Shown one piece after another: positions 9,501 through 16,859 of a DNA stretch of 36,959 nucleotides (the first letter of the stretch is position 1; the number at the start of each line of letters is the position of its first letter). The notes under the pieces are model-generated. The model saw only the letters and a program-made list of their open reading frames with translations, did no database searches and was not told the origin of the DNA. The DNA comes from BS750m-G28 sp035527235 (lineage in GTDB: Archaea > Thermoproteota > Bathyarchaeia > TCS64): NCBI GenBank assembly GCA_035527235.1, contig DATLAV010000205.1, positions 1-36,959 of the forward strand. The letters are read 5' to 3'. The position numbers were made by a program, and so were the translations under genes.

Positions 9501-12085
9501 GGCGTGCCTCGGACGGGGGCGGCGCCATGCCCGCGAACCCCGGCGTCAGTGAGAGGCTCGAGAAGCTTGGGGGATACGTAGAGGAGCTGAACGGCAGGTT
9601 CGAGGAGCCCATCTGGAAGGGCCGACGGGAGGCGATGGCCCCTGAGAAGATCATGGATAGGATGAGGGCGCTGAGGTCCCGCATTGACGACCTCCAGACC
9701 TGGGTCGACTACAACACCATCACAGCGGAGCTCTCCAGCGACGGGCTAGGGGCACTCCTTGAGCAGATGATCCAAAAAAAGATCGGCCATGACGTGCTCC
9801 TAGATGTCTTCCACAAGTCGATCTACCAGGGGTTCCTCGACATGGTCTTCAGCGAGGACATCAACCTCAGCGACTTCAGGGGGAAGGAGCACGAGCAGCT
9901 GATCGACGACTTCCAGGAGCTGGACCGCAAGTTCATCAGGCTCTCCGCGCAGAGGGTCATCGAGGCCGCCAACGAGCACAAGCCCCAGGGCGTCTTCGTT
10001 GTGGCGCCGGACTCGGAGATCACGATACTGAGGCGGGAGGCCACCAAGAAGAGCCGCCATATGCCCCTGAGGGAGCTCTTCGAGAGGATCCCCAACCTGA
10101 TCTGGCGCCTCAAGCCCTGCCTCATGATGAGCCCCATCAGCGTCAGCCAGTTCCTGAAGCCTGGAGCCATCCACTTCGACCTCGTCGTCTTCGACGAGGC
10201 GTCACAGATCTACACTGAGGACGCCGTGGGCTCCATCTACAGGGGGGACCGGCTCGTGGTGGCCGGGGACCCGAAGCAGCTTCCGCCGACGCCGTTCTTC
10301 CAGTACTCCATGGACGAGGACTTCGACTGGGACGCCGCGAACTACGAGTTCGACGTCTTCGACAGCGTCCTAGACGAGTGCATGTCCATCGGGCTCCCGG
10401 TGAAGATGCTCAGGTGGCACTACAGGAGCAGGCACGACTCCCTCATCAGCTTCAGCAACGACAGGTACTACGACGGCCGTCTCGTCCTCTTCCCGGCGTC
10501 GAGGATGGGGGCGGAGGACCTGGGCCTCGAGTTCGTCTACGTGGAGGACGGCGTCTACCAGAGGGGGCGGGCCAGGAACAACCCGAGGGAGGCCGAGGTG
10601 GTGGCCGACCTCGTCTTCGACCACTTCCAGAGGCATCCGGACAAGACCCTTGGGGTCGTCACCTTCAGCCTGAGCCAGATGAACACGGTGCAGGACGCAG
10701 TGGAGAGGCGGCTCCGTGACCGCCCCAAGTTCGAGCAGCACTTTAAGGAGGACAGGCTCAACGGCTTCTTCGTGAAGAACTTGGAGAACGTCCAGGGCGA
10801 CGAGAGGGACGTCATGATCTTCAGCGTCGGCTACGGGCGCGACGAGGACGGGCGCATCACCATGAACTTCGGCCCCCTGAACAAGCAGGGGGGCGAGAGG
10901 AGGCTCAACGTCGCGATCACCAGGGCCCGGGAGAAGGTGGTGCTCGTCAGCTCCATCAAGTACGACGACATCAAGCTCACCTCCACCCAGGCCGAGGGGG
11001 TCCACAGCCTCCACTACTACCTCCGCTACGCCGAGAGGAGGCCGAAGAACCTGGAGGAGACGAGGGGTGACGCTGGCTTCGCCTCACCCCTGGAGATGGA
11101 CGTCGCCGAGGAGGTGGAGGGCCTCGGCTACGAGGTGGTGCCCAGCGTGGGCTCCAGCTCCTTCAGGGTCGACCTCGGCGTCGTGGACCCCAGGAACCCG
11201 GGGAGGTTCATCCTCGGCATCATGTGCGACGGTGACACCTACAGGGAGGCCAGCATGGCGAGGGACAGGGACCGGCTGAGGAACCAGGTGCTGGAGAACC
11301 TGGGGTGGAGGATCCACCGGATCTGGTCCCCTGACTGGGTTCAGAGGAGGTCCACCGAGCTGAAGAGGCTGAGGAACGCCCTCAAGGACGCAGAGAGAGG
11401 ACCGAGGACCATGGAGGTCCTCGACGAGACGTCCGCGCCCACCCCCGTTAGGACCGTGAAGAGGGGAAGGGTCGAGGAGGCGAGGGGAAACGACCTCCCG
11501 GAGGTGGAGCCCTACAGGTTCGCTAGGTTGAGACCCGACCACCTCTTCAGTAGGTACTCGGCCGAGTTCAAGGAGAGGTACATGGCCCAGTACCACGCAG
11601 AGGTGAAGAGGCTTCTCCCCCAGCTCGTGGCGGTGGAGGGACCCATCCACAGGGATCTCGCATACAGGCGGCTGAACACCGCCTTCAGGCTGAGCCGGGC
11701 CACCCAGAGCTTCGCGGACGCCTTCTTCGAGGAGATCGACTGGCTGGTGACCAGGGGCGAGCTGAGGTGCGTCGACGGCTTCCTCTGGCCGGTGGAGGAC
11801 GTCCCCCTGACGGTGCGCGTCCCCGTCGAGGGAGTTGAGGAGTCCTTCAGGGCCGTGGAGCACATCCCGCCCGTGGAGATCGGCAACGCCGTCGTCCTTG
11901 TCGTGGGTCACTCCCTCGGGATCAGCGGGGAGTCACTGCTCAACGAGACCGCCAAGCTCCTGGGGTTCAAGAGGATGACCGAGAGCGTCAGCCAGACAGT
12001 GACCGGCATCATAGGGAAGATGAACCGGGACGGCGTGCTCAAGCTCCAGGAGGGGCTCTACACACTTTCTGGTAAGATGAATTAG
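6545..12085 (+). CDS. Giant DUF4011 - SF1 helicase - MTES-type nuclease - DUF3320 protein, putative defence factor
   Basis: An 1846-residue single-chain protein. The N-terminus has the DUF4011 signature LIDLSRRNRL (19-28). Walker A GPPGTGKS is at 300-307, followed by a very long charged helical insert (about 380-1150) and Walker B DEAS (1217-1220). Further SF1 motifs are AGDPKQLPPT, WHYRSRHDSLI, ENVQGDERDV and LNVAITRAREK. From about 1516 a PD-(D/E)XK-like (REase_MTES_1575) domain follows, with FRVDLGVVD (D1543) and IMCDGD (D1562). The end is a DUF3320-like winged-helix region. The family belongs to COG1112 helicases, often encoded near defence genes; DNA or RNA unwinding plus cleavage is expected. 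TTG 6545 is chosen because DUF4011 begins about ten residues later. An AT-rich promoter region lies at about 6420-6460. It stands alone in a housekeeping region and its stop (TAG) is five bases from tRNA-Asn. Confidence 0.9.
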   Translation: MDKAQSKVLRRIDEWKLKLIDLSRRNRLVNFRPTRSSNTQFDEPGMNAVFERLVTENKWWEIWMPPAEGERATRPRKTQVVPSTQERSQLERILRNLARRSASEYRERGIRVLYVTFGMLRWVDSGTSEQLMSPIALTPVELTRKTTRDPYRIQIPAVEDEVILNPALKLKLQYDHNIELPPLPDFEERTLSDYLDTVQEAVEGTGWYVEPTVQLGLFSFYKLVMYHDLEENANIIAEHPLIKALAGVAQPPTADGLLPTEGELDGIVDPKGTYQVLDADSSQQLCIQYALGGQSFVMHGPPGTGKSQTIANMISEFIAAGKSVLFVSEKMAALEVVYSRLKAKNLDDFCLELHSHKANKREVVAELKRSMDEHLSLRGGITDEELSRLASRRDQLNAYVEALHIRRQPMEMSAYELFGRLARLEEAPFLPSGYPAFNTLNQARLFELEEKMRRLTNAWAVVEEGQRFPWRGCREERFTPETRSSWMALLDGAISTIEGLKEATTRFTETLGLEAPKTTAEYERLQRLAELITATPRPPMNWFEDVDLDGVKDRTRDLRKEWEAYWNERRALEKSYDSRFLVLPPGTADRIEGEWSSLKEVLKPASKGDGDLLKQMTELNEYATNLRDGMLKWKKDADATAEFLGLKTDVETPERAMQLSQLADLCEGETKPERAWLDMSRLQETRALLESLREHYSGSEELRGRLDVYTEELLTLDLDRLIGWYEGSGKSFLRFLNPSHYSIQGTVSRVSRSGSVPETILDDLKTAKELVQLQRKLAEGQEDAKKALGSYYTGDRPDFEAAEKALETAETAIKIAGRARAPKALRDNLAAGTKPGKDLLEVGHRLRDSLAAWRKRTREVGGLVPPRRIPTSGKSLEKSTFKEIDEWAYEVGERLGALSRTSAEALATRKTEHPPHMGALILDLRRVEGLQRFEDHVEGLKEEMQGSFGHLYAGLLTDWDAVAGAVDWTKRVIRALSSGVPDSLKRRASDGGGAMPANPGVSERLEKLGGYVEELNGRFEEPIWKGRREAMAPEKIMDRMRALRSRIDDLQTWVDYNTITAELSSDGLGALLEQMIQKKIGHDVLLDVFHKSIYQGFLDMVFSEDINLSDFRGKEHEQLIDDFQELDRKFIRLSAQRVIEAANEHKPQGVFVVAPDSEITILRREATKKSRHMPLRELFERIPNLIWRLKPCLMMSPISVSQFLKPGAIHFDLVVFDEASQIYTEDAVGSIYRGDRLVVAGDPKQLPPTPFFQYSMDEDFDWDAANYEFDVFDSVLDECMSIGLPVKMLRWHYRSRHDSLISFSNDRYYDGRLVLFPASRMGAEDLGLEFVYVEDGVYQRGRARNNPREAEVVADLVFDHFQRHPDKTLGVVTFSLSQMNTVQDAVERRLRDRPKFEQHFKEDRLNGFFVKNLENVQGDERDVMIFSVGYGRDEDGRITMNFGPLNKQGGERRLNVAITRAREKVVLVSSIKYDDIKLTSTQAEGVHSLHYYLRYAERRPKNLEETRGDAGFASPLEMDVAEEVEGLGYEVVPSVGSSSFRVDLGVVDPRNPGRFILGIMCDGDTYREASMARDRDRLRNQVLENLGWRIHRIWSPDWVQRRSTELKRLRNALKDAERGPRTMEVLDETSAPTPVRTVKRGRVEEARGNDLPEVEPYRFARLRPDHLFSRYSAEFKERYMAQYHAEVKRLLPQLVAVEGPIHRDLAYRRLNTAFRLSRATQSFADAFFEEIDWLVTRGELRCVDGFLWPVEDVPLTVRVPVEGVEESFRAVEHIPPVEIGNAVVLVVGHSLGISGESLLNETAKLLGFKRMTESVSQTVTGIIGKMNRDGVLKLQEGLYTLSGKMN

Positions 12086-12090
12086 GTGAG

Positions 12091-12167
12091 TGGCGCCGCC
12101 GATCGGATTCGAACCGATGACCAACTGGTTAACAGCCAGACGCTCTACCGAGCTGAGCCACGGCGGC
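12091..12167 (-). tRNA. tRNA-Asn (GTT), CCA encoded
   Basis: A complete cloverleaf on the minus strand: acceptor GCCGCCG/CGGCGGC, D stem GCTC/GAGC, anticodon loop CTGTTAA (anticodon GTT), variable loop TGGTC, T stem ATCGG/CCGAT with loop TTCGAAT, discriminator G, then an encoded CCA at 12091-12093. The outermost anticodon-stem pair is T-T. The gene is convergent with, and only five bases from, the giant helicase gene. Confidence 0.95.
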
Positions 12168-12507
12168 TTTTGCGATACGGGGGATCTCTTCCCCCTTCAG
12201 GTTGCCCGTGGGGGGACTCCTCCGTCTCACGGGAATGGATGCTGTCGTATTAAAAAATTTGTTGGTAGGTGTGCAGGCGCTCTTCAGCGCGGGTGGATGT
12301 CTGATCGTCAATTTTAATTTAAGGTCTGAAATCTGATGTCTATGCGTTTATGCGGACCTACTTTTTTGGGTGAACCTCGCAATTTTTCGTAAAAACAGCC
12401 CATTTGACGACGTATTTTCAATTCATGCTATAATTGCGATAACCTTTTAACCGGCATGCAGCCCCATATAGCACACCAATACCAAAAAGATACCTGGAGG
12501 AGTCTGT
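12168..12507. other. 340-bp intergenic region: tRNA-Asn leader and alba promoter
   Basis: No protein-coding frame is convincing here. On the tRNA strand an AT-rich box lies at about 12251-12260, far upstream of tRNA-Asn, implying a leader of roughly 60 nt. The leader contains a perfect hairpin (6-bp stem, arms 12179-12184 and 12190-12195). A second hairpin (arms 12205-12210 and 12228-12233) lies further up. On the + strand TTTTAA at 12445-12450 is the likely TATA box of alba, and GGAGGAG at 12496-12502 is its Shine-Dalgarno. The middle (about 12265-12440) shows nothing I can name. Confidence 0.5.
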
Positions 12508-12783
12508 GTGTCGAGATCGAATACTGTTTTCATTGGTAGGAAGCCGGTTCTCAACTACGTGCTCGCCGTTATGACCCTGTTCAAGAGCGGACAGGAAGAG
12601 GTGCTCGTCAAGGCGAGGGGCAGGTCCATCAGCACGGCCGTCGACGTTGTCGAGGTCACCAGAAACCGGTTCATGTCAGACATGAAGGTAGGGGAGATAA
12701 TCATTGGTACCGAGGAGCTCACATCTCCGGACCGACCGGGTCCGACGAACGTGAGTACCATCGAGATCAAGATCCACCGCTGA
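12508..12783 (+). CDS. albA: DNA/RNA-binding protein Alba
   Basis: A 91-residue Alba (Sac10b) protein, an abundant archaeal nucleoid protein that binds DNA and RNA as a dimer. The signature IGRKPVLNYVLAV corresponds to the DNA-contacting segment IGKKPVMNYVLA of the family; the first of the two lysines, whose neighbour is the acetylation site in Sulfolobus, is Arg here. ARGRSISTAVDVVEV and the final EIKIHR strand are also typical, and the length is normal. The GTG start at 12508 is supported by the Shine-Dalgarno GGAGGAG at 12496-12502 and by the position of the first strand. It opens a block with the NusA-like gene and aspS, but each of these genes also has its own TATA box. Confidence 0.96.
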   Translation: MSRSNTVFIGRKPVLNYVLAVMTLFKSGQEEVLVKARGRSISTAVDVVEVTRNRFMSDMKVGEIIIGTEELTSPDRPGPTNVSTIEIKIHR

Positions 12784-12787
12784 AAAC

Positions 12788-12795
12788 ATTTAAAG
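12788..12795 (+). promoter_or_regulatory. TATA box upstream of the NusA-like gene
   Basis: ATTTAAAG lies about 50 bp upstream of the GTG at 12841, right after the alba stop, and GGAGGA follows about ten bases before the GTG. This suggests a separate promoter with a short leader. Confidence 0.5.
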
Positions 12796-12840
12796 GGCAT
12801 CTCGCACTGGCTTCTCCGGAATCGCCGGAGGAACAGCTGA

Positions 12841-13353
12841 GTGCAAACACAACTATGTGAGTTCTGTCTTAGGAGCGGGATGCTCTGCTCGAAATGCCAG
12901 GAGAAGGTCAGGAAAGGCGAAGTAAACGATCTCTACATGAAGGTAGCGCAGTATCTATTGGACGTCGAGAACAAATATCCGGCTCTACAGAAGGCCCGAC
13001 TGGACAAGACCTTCGAGACCGGCGGATTTCTAGTGCTCGTGGTCGGTCGAGGGGACCGCAACAAGTTCATGACCGACGGCGGGAAGCTGACGAGGGATGT
13101 CGGCGACAGCTTCGGCCGTAGAGTACTGGTGATCGAGGATGGGGTGAACGACAGGGGTTTCCTGGAGGACCTCTTCTCGAGCCAGCACATCGTCACGATA
13201 AACATAATCTGGCTCCCCGACGGGACCACGGAGACCCGGATCGTGCTTCAGGGAAGGGGCGCAAGGCGCCTCAGCAAGAAGCGGATCAAGGCGCTCACGG
13301 ATATAGCGAAGGAGGTCCGTAAAATGGACCTCAGGGTCGAGTACGCCTACTGA
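12841..13353 (+). CDS. NusA-like RNA-binding protein with N-terminal zinc finger
   Basis: A 170-residue protein that begins with four cysteines, C6-x2-C9 and C16-x2-C19, forming a small zinc-binding knuckle. KH-type segments follow: VLVVGRGD...KFMTDGGKLTRDVGDSFGRRVLVIE has the G-x2-G loop-like DGGK, and NIIWLPDGTTETRIVL precedes a basic tail. Archaeal proteins of this shape are annotated as NusA-like transcription factors in Thermoproteota. Binding nascent RNA near RNA polymerase or the ribosome is the accepted guess, not demonstrated here. The GTG start is preceded by GGAGGA. Position between alba and aspS fits an information-processing operon. Confidence 0.8.
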   Translation: MQTQLCEFCLRSGMLCSKCQEKVRKGEVNDLYMKVAQYLLDVENKYPALQKARLDKTFETGGFLVLVVGRGDRNKFMTDGGKLTRDVGDSFGRRVLVIEDGVNDRGFLEDLFSSQHIVTINIIWLPDGTTETRIVLQGRGARRLSKKRIKALTDIAKEVRKMDLRVEYAY

Positions 13354-13363
13354 CCCACCAAAG

Positions 13364-13371
13364 TTTTTATA
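13364..13371 (+). promoter_or_regulatory. TATA box of aspS
   Basis: TTTTTATA lies 48 bp upstream of the ATG at 13419, with GGAG about eight bases before the start codon. This predicts a leader of roughly 20-25 nt with a Shine-Dalgarno. Confidence 0.55.
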
Positions 13372-13418
13372 GCATACAGGTTTCTTCACCCATTGGTTTC
13401 GGCCAGGAGAAGCCATGA

Positions 13419-14702
13419 ATGTTCGAGCGAATCTACATCGAAGAGGCCAAGGCGAACGTGGGGAAGACCGTCACCCTGGCCGGGTGGGTGACGAGGACCA
13501 GGGAGCTGAGGAAGATCAGCTTCGTCATACTAAGGGATAAGACGGGGGAGGTCCAGGTCACCGTCAAGGACGACGACCAGAAGGCGTTCGTCTCCTCGCT
13601 GGGCAGGGAGGACGTCGTAAAGGTCACGGGGAAGATGGTGGAGAGCCCCATCGCCAACGCGGGCGTGGAGTTCGTCCCCGAAGCGTTGGAGGTCGTCAGC
13701 AAGGCGGATCAGCCCCTGCCCTTCGACCTCTTCGGTAGGGTCGAGTCTGAGCTGGAGACCCGACTCAACTACAGGTTCATGGACTTTCGAACCCCCAAGA
13801 CGGGGGCCATCTTCCGCATCCAGCACGTGTTGCTCCAGACGTTCCGTAGCTTCCTGTCGGAGAGAGGGTACATGGAGTTCCAGCCGCCGTGCGTCATCGC
13901 GTCGGCATCAGAGGGTGGCGCCGATCTGTTCATGCTCCCCTACTTCGAGAAGCAGGCCTACCTGGCGCAGAGCCCCCAGCTATACAAGCAGATGTGCGCC
14001 ATCAGCTTCGAGAAGGTGTTCACGGTGACTCCTATCTGGAGAGCGGAGAAGTTCAACACGCCGACCCATCTCAACGAGGTGAGGCAGATGGACATCGAGC
14101 AGGCCTTCGCCGACGACGAGACAGTGATGAAGGTGCTCGAGGAGACGCTGGCCCACCTCCTGAGCACGGTGAAGGAGCGTTGCGGCGACGAGCTGAAGCT
14201 CCTGGGCAGGGAGCTCACGGTGCCTGGGCTCCCCCTGAGGAGGGTGACCTACACCGAAGCCGTTGAGATGCTACAAGGGGCTGGGGATGAGATGATCTGG
14301 GGTGAGGACTTCACCAAGGCTCAGGAGAGGAAGCTCACGGAGCTCGTGGGCGAGGAGGCGTTCTTCCTCAAGGACTGGCCGTCGGTGCAGAAGGCGTTCT
14401 ACGCGATGCCCTACGAGGACAACCCGGACATCGTCCACGCCTTCGACCTTCTCTACGGCGGCATCGAGCTGAGCAGCGGGACACAGCGCATCCACCTGCC
14501 CGATCTCCTCAGGCGGCAGCTAAAGCAGAAGGGGCTGAACCCCGACAACTTCAACCATTACATTGAGAGCTTCGCGTACGGTACGCCCCCCCACGCTGGC
14601 TGGAGCATCGGCCTCGAGCGGCTGACAATGACGGTGACGGGGATGGCCAACATCCGGGAGTGCTGCATGTTCCCCAGGGACCGCGAAAGGCTGGTGCCCT
14701 AG
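13419..14702 (+). CDS. aspS: Aspartyl-tRNA synthetase, archaeal type
   Basis: A 427-residue class II synthetase that charges tRNA with aspartate. An OB-fold anticodon-binding domain occupies about residues 15-105 (TLAGWVTRTRELRKISFVILRD), and the catalytic domain follows. Class II motif 1 lies near FRSFLSERGYMEFQPP, motif 2 is TPIWRAEKF with the conserved arginine, and motif 3 is GWSIGLERL. The length is typical of archaeal enzymes without the bacterial insertion. The residue after GWV is threonine (T25); discriminating archaeal AspRSs carry Trp there and non-discriminating ones often His, so specificity toward tRNA-Asn cannot be read directly. ATG 13419 is preferred over the out-of-frame ATG four bases earlier. 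Its TAG overlaps the pth2 GTG by one base. Confidence 0.96.
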   Translation: MFERIYIEEAKANVGKTVTLAGWVTRTRELRKISFVILRDKTGEVQVTVKDDDQKAFVSSLGREDVVKVTGKMVESPIANAGVEFVPEALEVVSKADQPLPFDLFGRVESELETRLNYRFMDFRTPKTGAIFRIQHVLLQTFRSFLSERGYMEFQPPCVIASASEGGADLFMLPYFEKQAYLAQSPQLYKQMCAISFEKVFTVTPIWRAEKFNTPTHLNEVRQMDIEQAFADDETVMKVLEETLAHLLSTVKERCGDELKLLGRELTVPGLPLRRVTYTEAVEMLQGAGDEMIWGEDFTKAQERKLTELVGEEAFFLKDWPSVQKAFYAMPYEDNPDIVHAFDLLYGGIELSSGTQRIHLPDLLRRQLKQKGLNPDNFNHYIESFAYGTPPHAGWSIGLERLTMTVTGMANIRECCMFPRDRERLVP

Positions 14703-15064
14703 TGGGGTTCAGCTACAAGATGTGCATCGTCCTCCGCTTGGACCTCGGCATGAGCACGGGCAAGCTCATCGCCCAGGCCTGCCACGCCGCCGTCGGCGCC
14801 TCCGAGATGGCCAAGAAGGAGAACCACAAGGCCTGGATGAGGTGGAGGGACGAGGGCGGGAAGAAGGTCGCTCTGGAAGCCGAGTCCCTGGAGGAGCTGG
14901 AGGAGCTCGCTGAGAAGGCTGACGAGCTGGACATCGTAAACTACGTCATCCAAGACGCCGGACTCACAGAGGTGCCCCCCGGCACTGTGACAGCCATAGG
15001 GCTCGGACCCGACCTCGCGGAGAGGATCGACAAGGTCACCGGCAGCCTACCGCTGATTAAGTGA
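14702..15064 (+). CDS. pth2: Peptidyl-tRNA hydrolase, Pth2 type
   Basis: A 120-residue archaeal/eukaryal-type peptidyl-tRNA hydrolase, which releases peptides from prematurely dropped peptidyl-tRNA. The pattern YKMCIVLRLDLGMSTGKLIAQACHAAV matches the family's conserved start, with the Lys, Gln and His of GKLIAQACHA at the active site; DAGLTEVPPGTVTAIGLGP is the second conserved block. GTG 14702 overlaps the aspS TAG (TAGTG), so the two genes are coupled. This start gives the usual short N-terminus; ATG 14720 would cut into the first strand. Its last 18 bases overlap the convergent membrane-protein gene. Confidence 0.95.
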   Translation: MGFSYKMCIVLRLDLGMSTGKLIAQACHAAVGASEMAKKENHKAWMRWRDEGGKKVALEAESLEELEELAEKADELDIVNYVIQDAGLTEVPPGTVTAIGLGPDLAERIDKVTGSLPLIK

Positions 15065-15718
15065 CCTCCAGGCCGCCGCTATCACGGGATTCTTGTCTAG
15101 GTACTTCTCCCTCAGCCCCTCTTCGACGCGGTTGAATGGGCAGCTGAAGTTGACGCAGCGGGGGCAGTAGAAGAGGCTCAGGAGTGTGAAGCCGGAGACG
15201 ACGGCGAGGAAGGTGGCTGCGACCAGCCCGGCGAATGCGATCTCGGCGGTGCCCCCTAAGCCTCCGGCGTAGACCGCCTGTAGACCCGTCAGCTCCGTCA
15301 GAAGGGGCAGCCCCCCGAAGACCGCGAAGCTCACCACCACAATAGCCCTCTCCCACCTGCCCGCGGGCGAAGGCTGATATCCCCAGAGCTTCGGCAGCCC
15401 GTGGTTGGCGTAGCATCGGAGGGTGAAACCCGTCCTCGAGTAGAACGGGCAGTGCCGGCAGAGGATCCTGCTCTCAAGGAGCGTGAAGAAGACGACTATG
15501 AAGGCGATATAGAGCGCCTGGAGGAGCCAGCTGCCGGTCACTCGCCCTGCGATGTACATTCCCGGCACCGCGGTGGCGGCGAAGGGGATGACGATGAGGA
15601 GGAATCCCCGGAGGTCCTCCCGCCTCCACCGGCAGTTGAGCTTCCCCCGCAGCTCGCAGCCCTCGCACTCGGCCTCGTCCCGCCAGGTGCAGAGGCAAAA
15701 GGGGTTGACCGAGCCCAT
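15047..15718 (-). CDS. Cysteine-rich four-helix membrane protein, unknown function
   Basis: A 223-residue protein with four predicted membrane segments (about residues 38-58, 64-84, 124-144 and 158-182). Cysteines sit at C8, C10, C18, C21 and C29 before the first helix, in LCRHCPFY after the second, and in YCPRCVNFSCPFN after the fourth. The clustered CxxC and CP motifs on one membrane face suggest bound zinc, iron-sulfur clusters or redox activity, somewhat like NapH/NosR-type proteins, but I do not recognise a defined family. The gene ends in TAG inside the pth2 coding end (18-bp overlap, convergent). It is divergent from galM with about 100 bp between them. Confidence 0.78.
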   Translation of the reverse strand: MGSVNPFCLCTWRDEAECEGCELRGKLNCRWRREDLRGFLLIVIPFAATAVPGMYIAGRVTGSWLLQALYIAFIVVFFTLLESRILCRHCPFYSRTGFTLRCYANHGLPKLWGYQPSPAGRWERAIVVVSFAVFGGLPLLTELTGLQAVYAGGLGGTAEIAFAGLVAATFLAVVSGFTLLSLFYCPRCVNFSCPFNRVEEGLREKYLDKNPVIAAAWRSLNQR

Positions 15719-15819
15719 GTCGCAGGCACCCTCTCGAGCACTACTCTAACTTTTGAACTAATAAGCCTAAGAGAGATACAAGAACTGCACGGAGTGTCAG
15801 AGCACTGATTCTCAAGGGA

Positions 15820-16851
15820 ATGAGATGGGGGGAGACCGGGGACGGCGACCCCGTCCACCTGTACACACTCGCGAACGAGCGAGGGATCGAGGCGCGTATC
15901 TCGGACTACGGGGGCATCGTGACGTCGTTGATGGCGCCCGACAGGGATGGACGCCTCGTAGATGTCGTCCTCGGATACGACTCCCTGGGGGAGTACGTCG
16001 AGGACGCCACCTATTTCGGCTGCCTCATCGGCCGGTACGCCAACCGCATAGCGTTGGGCCACTTCACACTCGACGGCGTCGAGCACTCGGTGACCGTCAA
16101 CAACGGCAGGAACCACCTCCACGGTGGCGCCAAGGGGTTTAACAAGGTCCTTTGGGAGGCCAAGGAGCAGAGAGGGGAAAACTCCGTCGGCGTTCGGCTC
16201 ACGTACCTGAGCCCGGACGGCGATGAGGGGTACCCCGGCAACCTGCTCGCTCAGGTCACGTACACCCTCACGGAGGGGAACGAGCTGATTCTGGACTACG
16301 CGGCCTCCACCGACGCCGTCACGATCGTCAACCTGACCAACCATTCCTACTTCAACCTGGCGGGCCACGGTAGCGGTGACGTCCTGGATCATATGCTGAC
16401 TTTGAACGCCGATCGCTTCACCCCCGTCGACGGGGAGCTCATACCCACCGGGGAGCTCAGGGACGTCGAGGGGACGCCGATGGACTTCAGGAGGCCGACC
16501 GCCATCGGGGAGAGAATAGACCACCCGCAGCTCGTGTTGGTGGGGGGCATCGACCACAACTTCGCGCTGAGCAGGGGCTCGGATGGGATGGCGTTCGCGG
16601 CCAGGGTCCATGAGCCCCTCTCGGGGAGGACCCTTGAGGTCTCCACGACGGAGCCGGGGATCCAGATCTACACGGGCAACTTCCTCCAGGAGGGGAAAAC
16701 GGGGAAAGGAGGGAGGACGTACGGACCCCGGGGGGCCATCTGCCTGGAGACCCAGCACTTCCCTGACTCACTCAACAAGATGAACTTTCCCTCGACCGTC
16801 CTCTGGCCTGGCGAAACGTACAGGCAGAGGACTGTCTACAGGTTCACTTAG
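15820..16851 (+). CDS. galM: Aldose 1-epimerase
   Basis: A 343-residue galactose-mutarotase-family enzyme that interconverts alpha and beta anomers of aldoses. Hallmarks are GRYANRIALGHF, NHLHGGAKGFNKVLW, NHSYFNLAG with the catalytic histidine, TEPGIQIYTGNFL, and ICLETQHFPDS with the catalytic glutamate. The length is normal and no signal peptide is present, so it is cytoplasmic. ATG 15820 is the start that matches family length. No sugar-pathway neighbour is visible, so the physiological sugar is unknown. It is convergent with the M14 carboxypeptidase gene, with eight bases between them. Confidence 0.95.
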   Translation: MRWGETGDGDPVHLYTLANERGIEARISDYGGIVTSLMAPDRDGRLVDVVLGYDSLGEYVEDATYFGCLIGRYANRIALGHFTLDGVEHSVTVNNGRNHLHGGAKGFNKVLWEAKEQRGENSVGVRLTYLSPDGDEGYPGNLLAQVTYTLTEGNELILDYAASTDAVTIVNLTNHSYFNLAGHGSGDVLDHMLTLNADRFTPVDGELIPTGELRDVEGTPMDFRRPTAIGERIDHPQLVLVGGIDHNFALSRGSDGMAFAARVHEPLSGRTLEVSTTEPGIQIYTGNFLQEGKTGKGGRTYGPRGAICLETQHFPDSLNKMNFPSTVLWPGETYRQRTVYRFT

Positions 16852-16859
16852 GAAAAAGG

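Noticed and set aside
15538..16758. 406-codon open frame on the minus strand
   Set aside because: Antisense of galM, running into the antisense of the cysteine-rich protein; no family resemblance.
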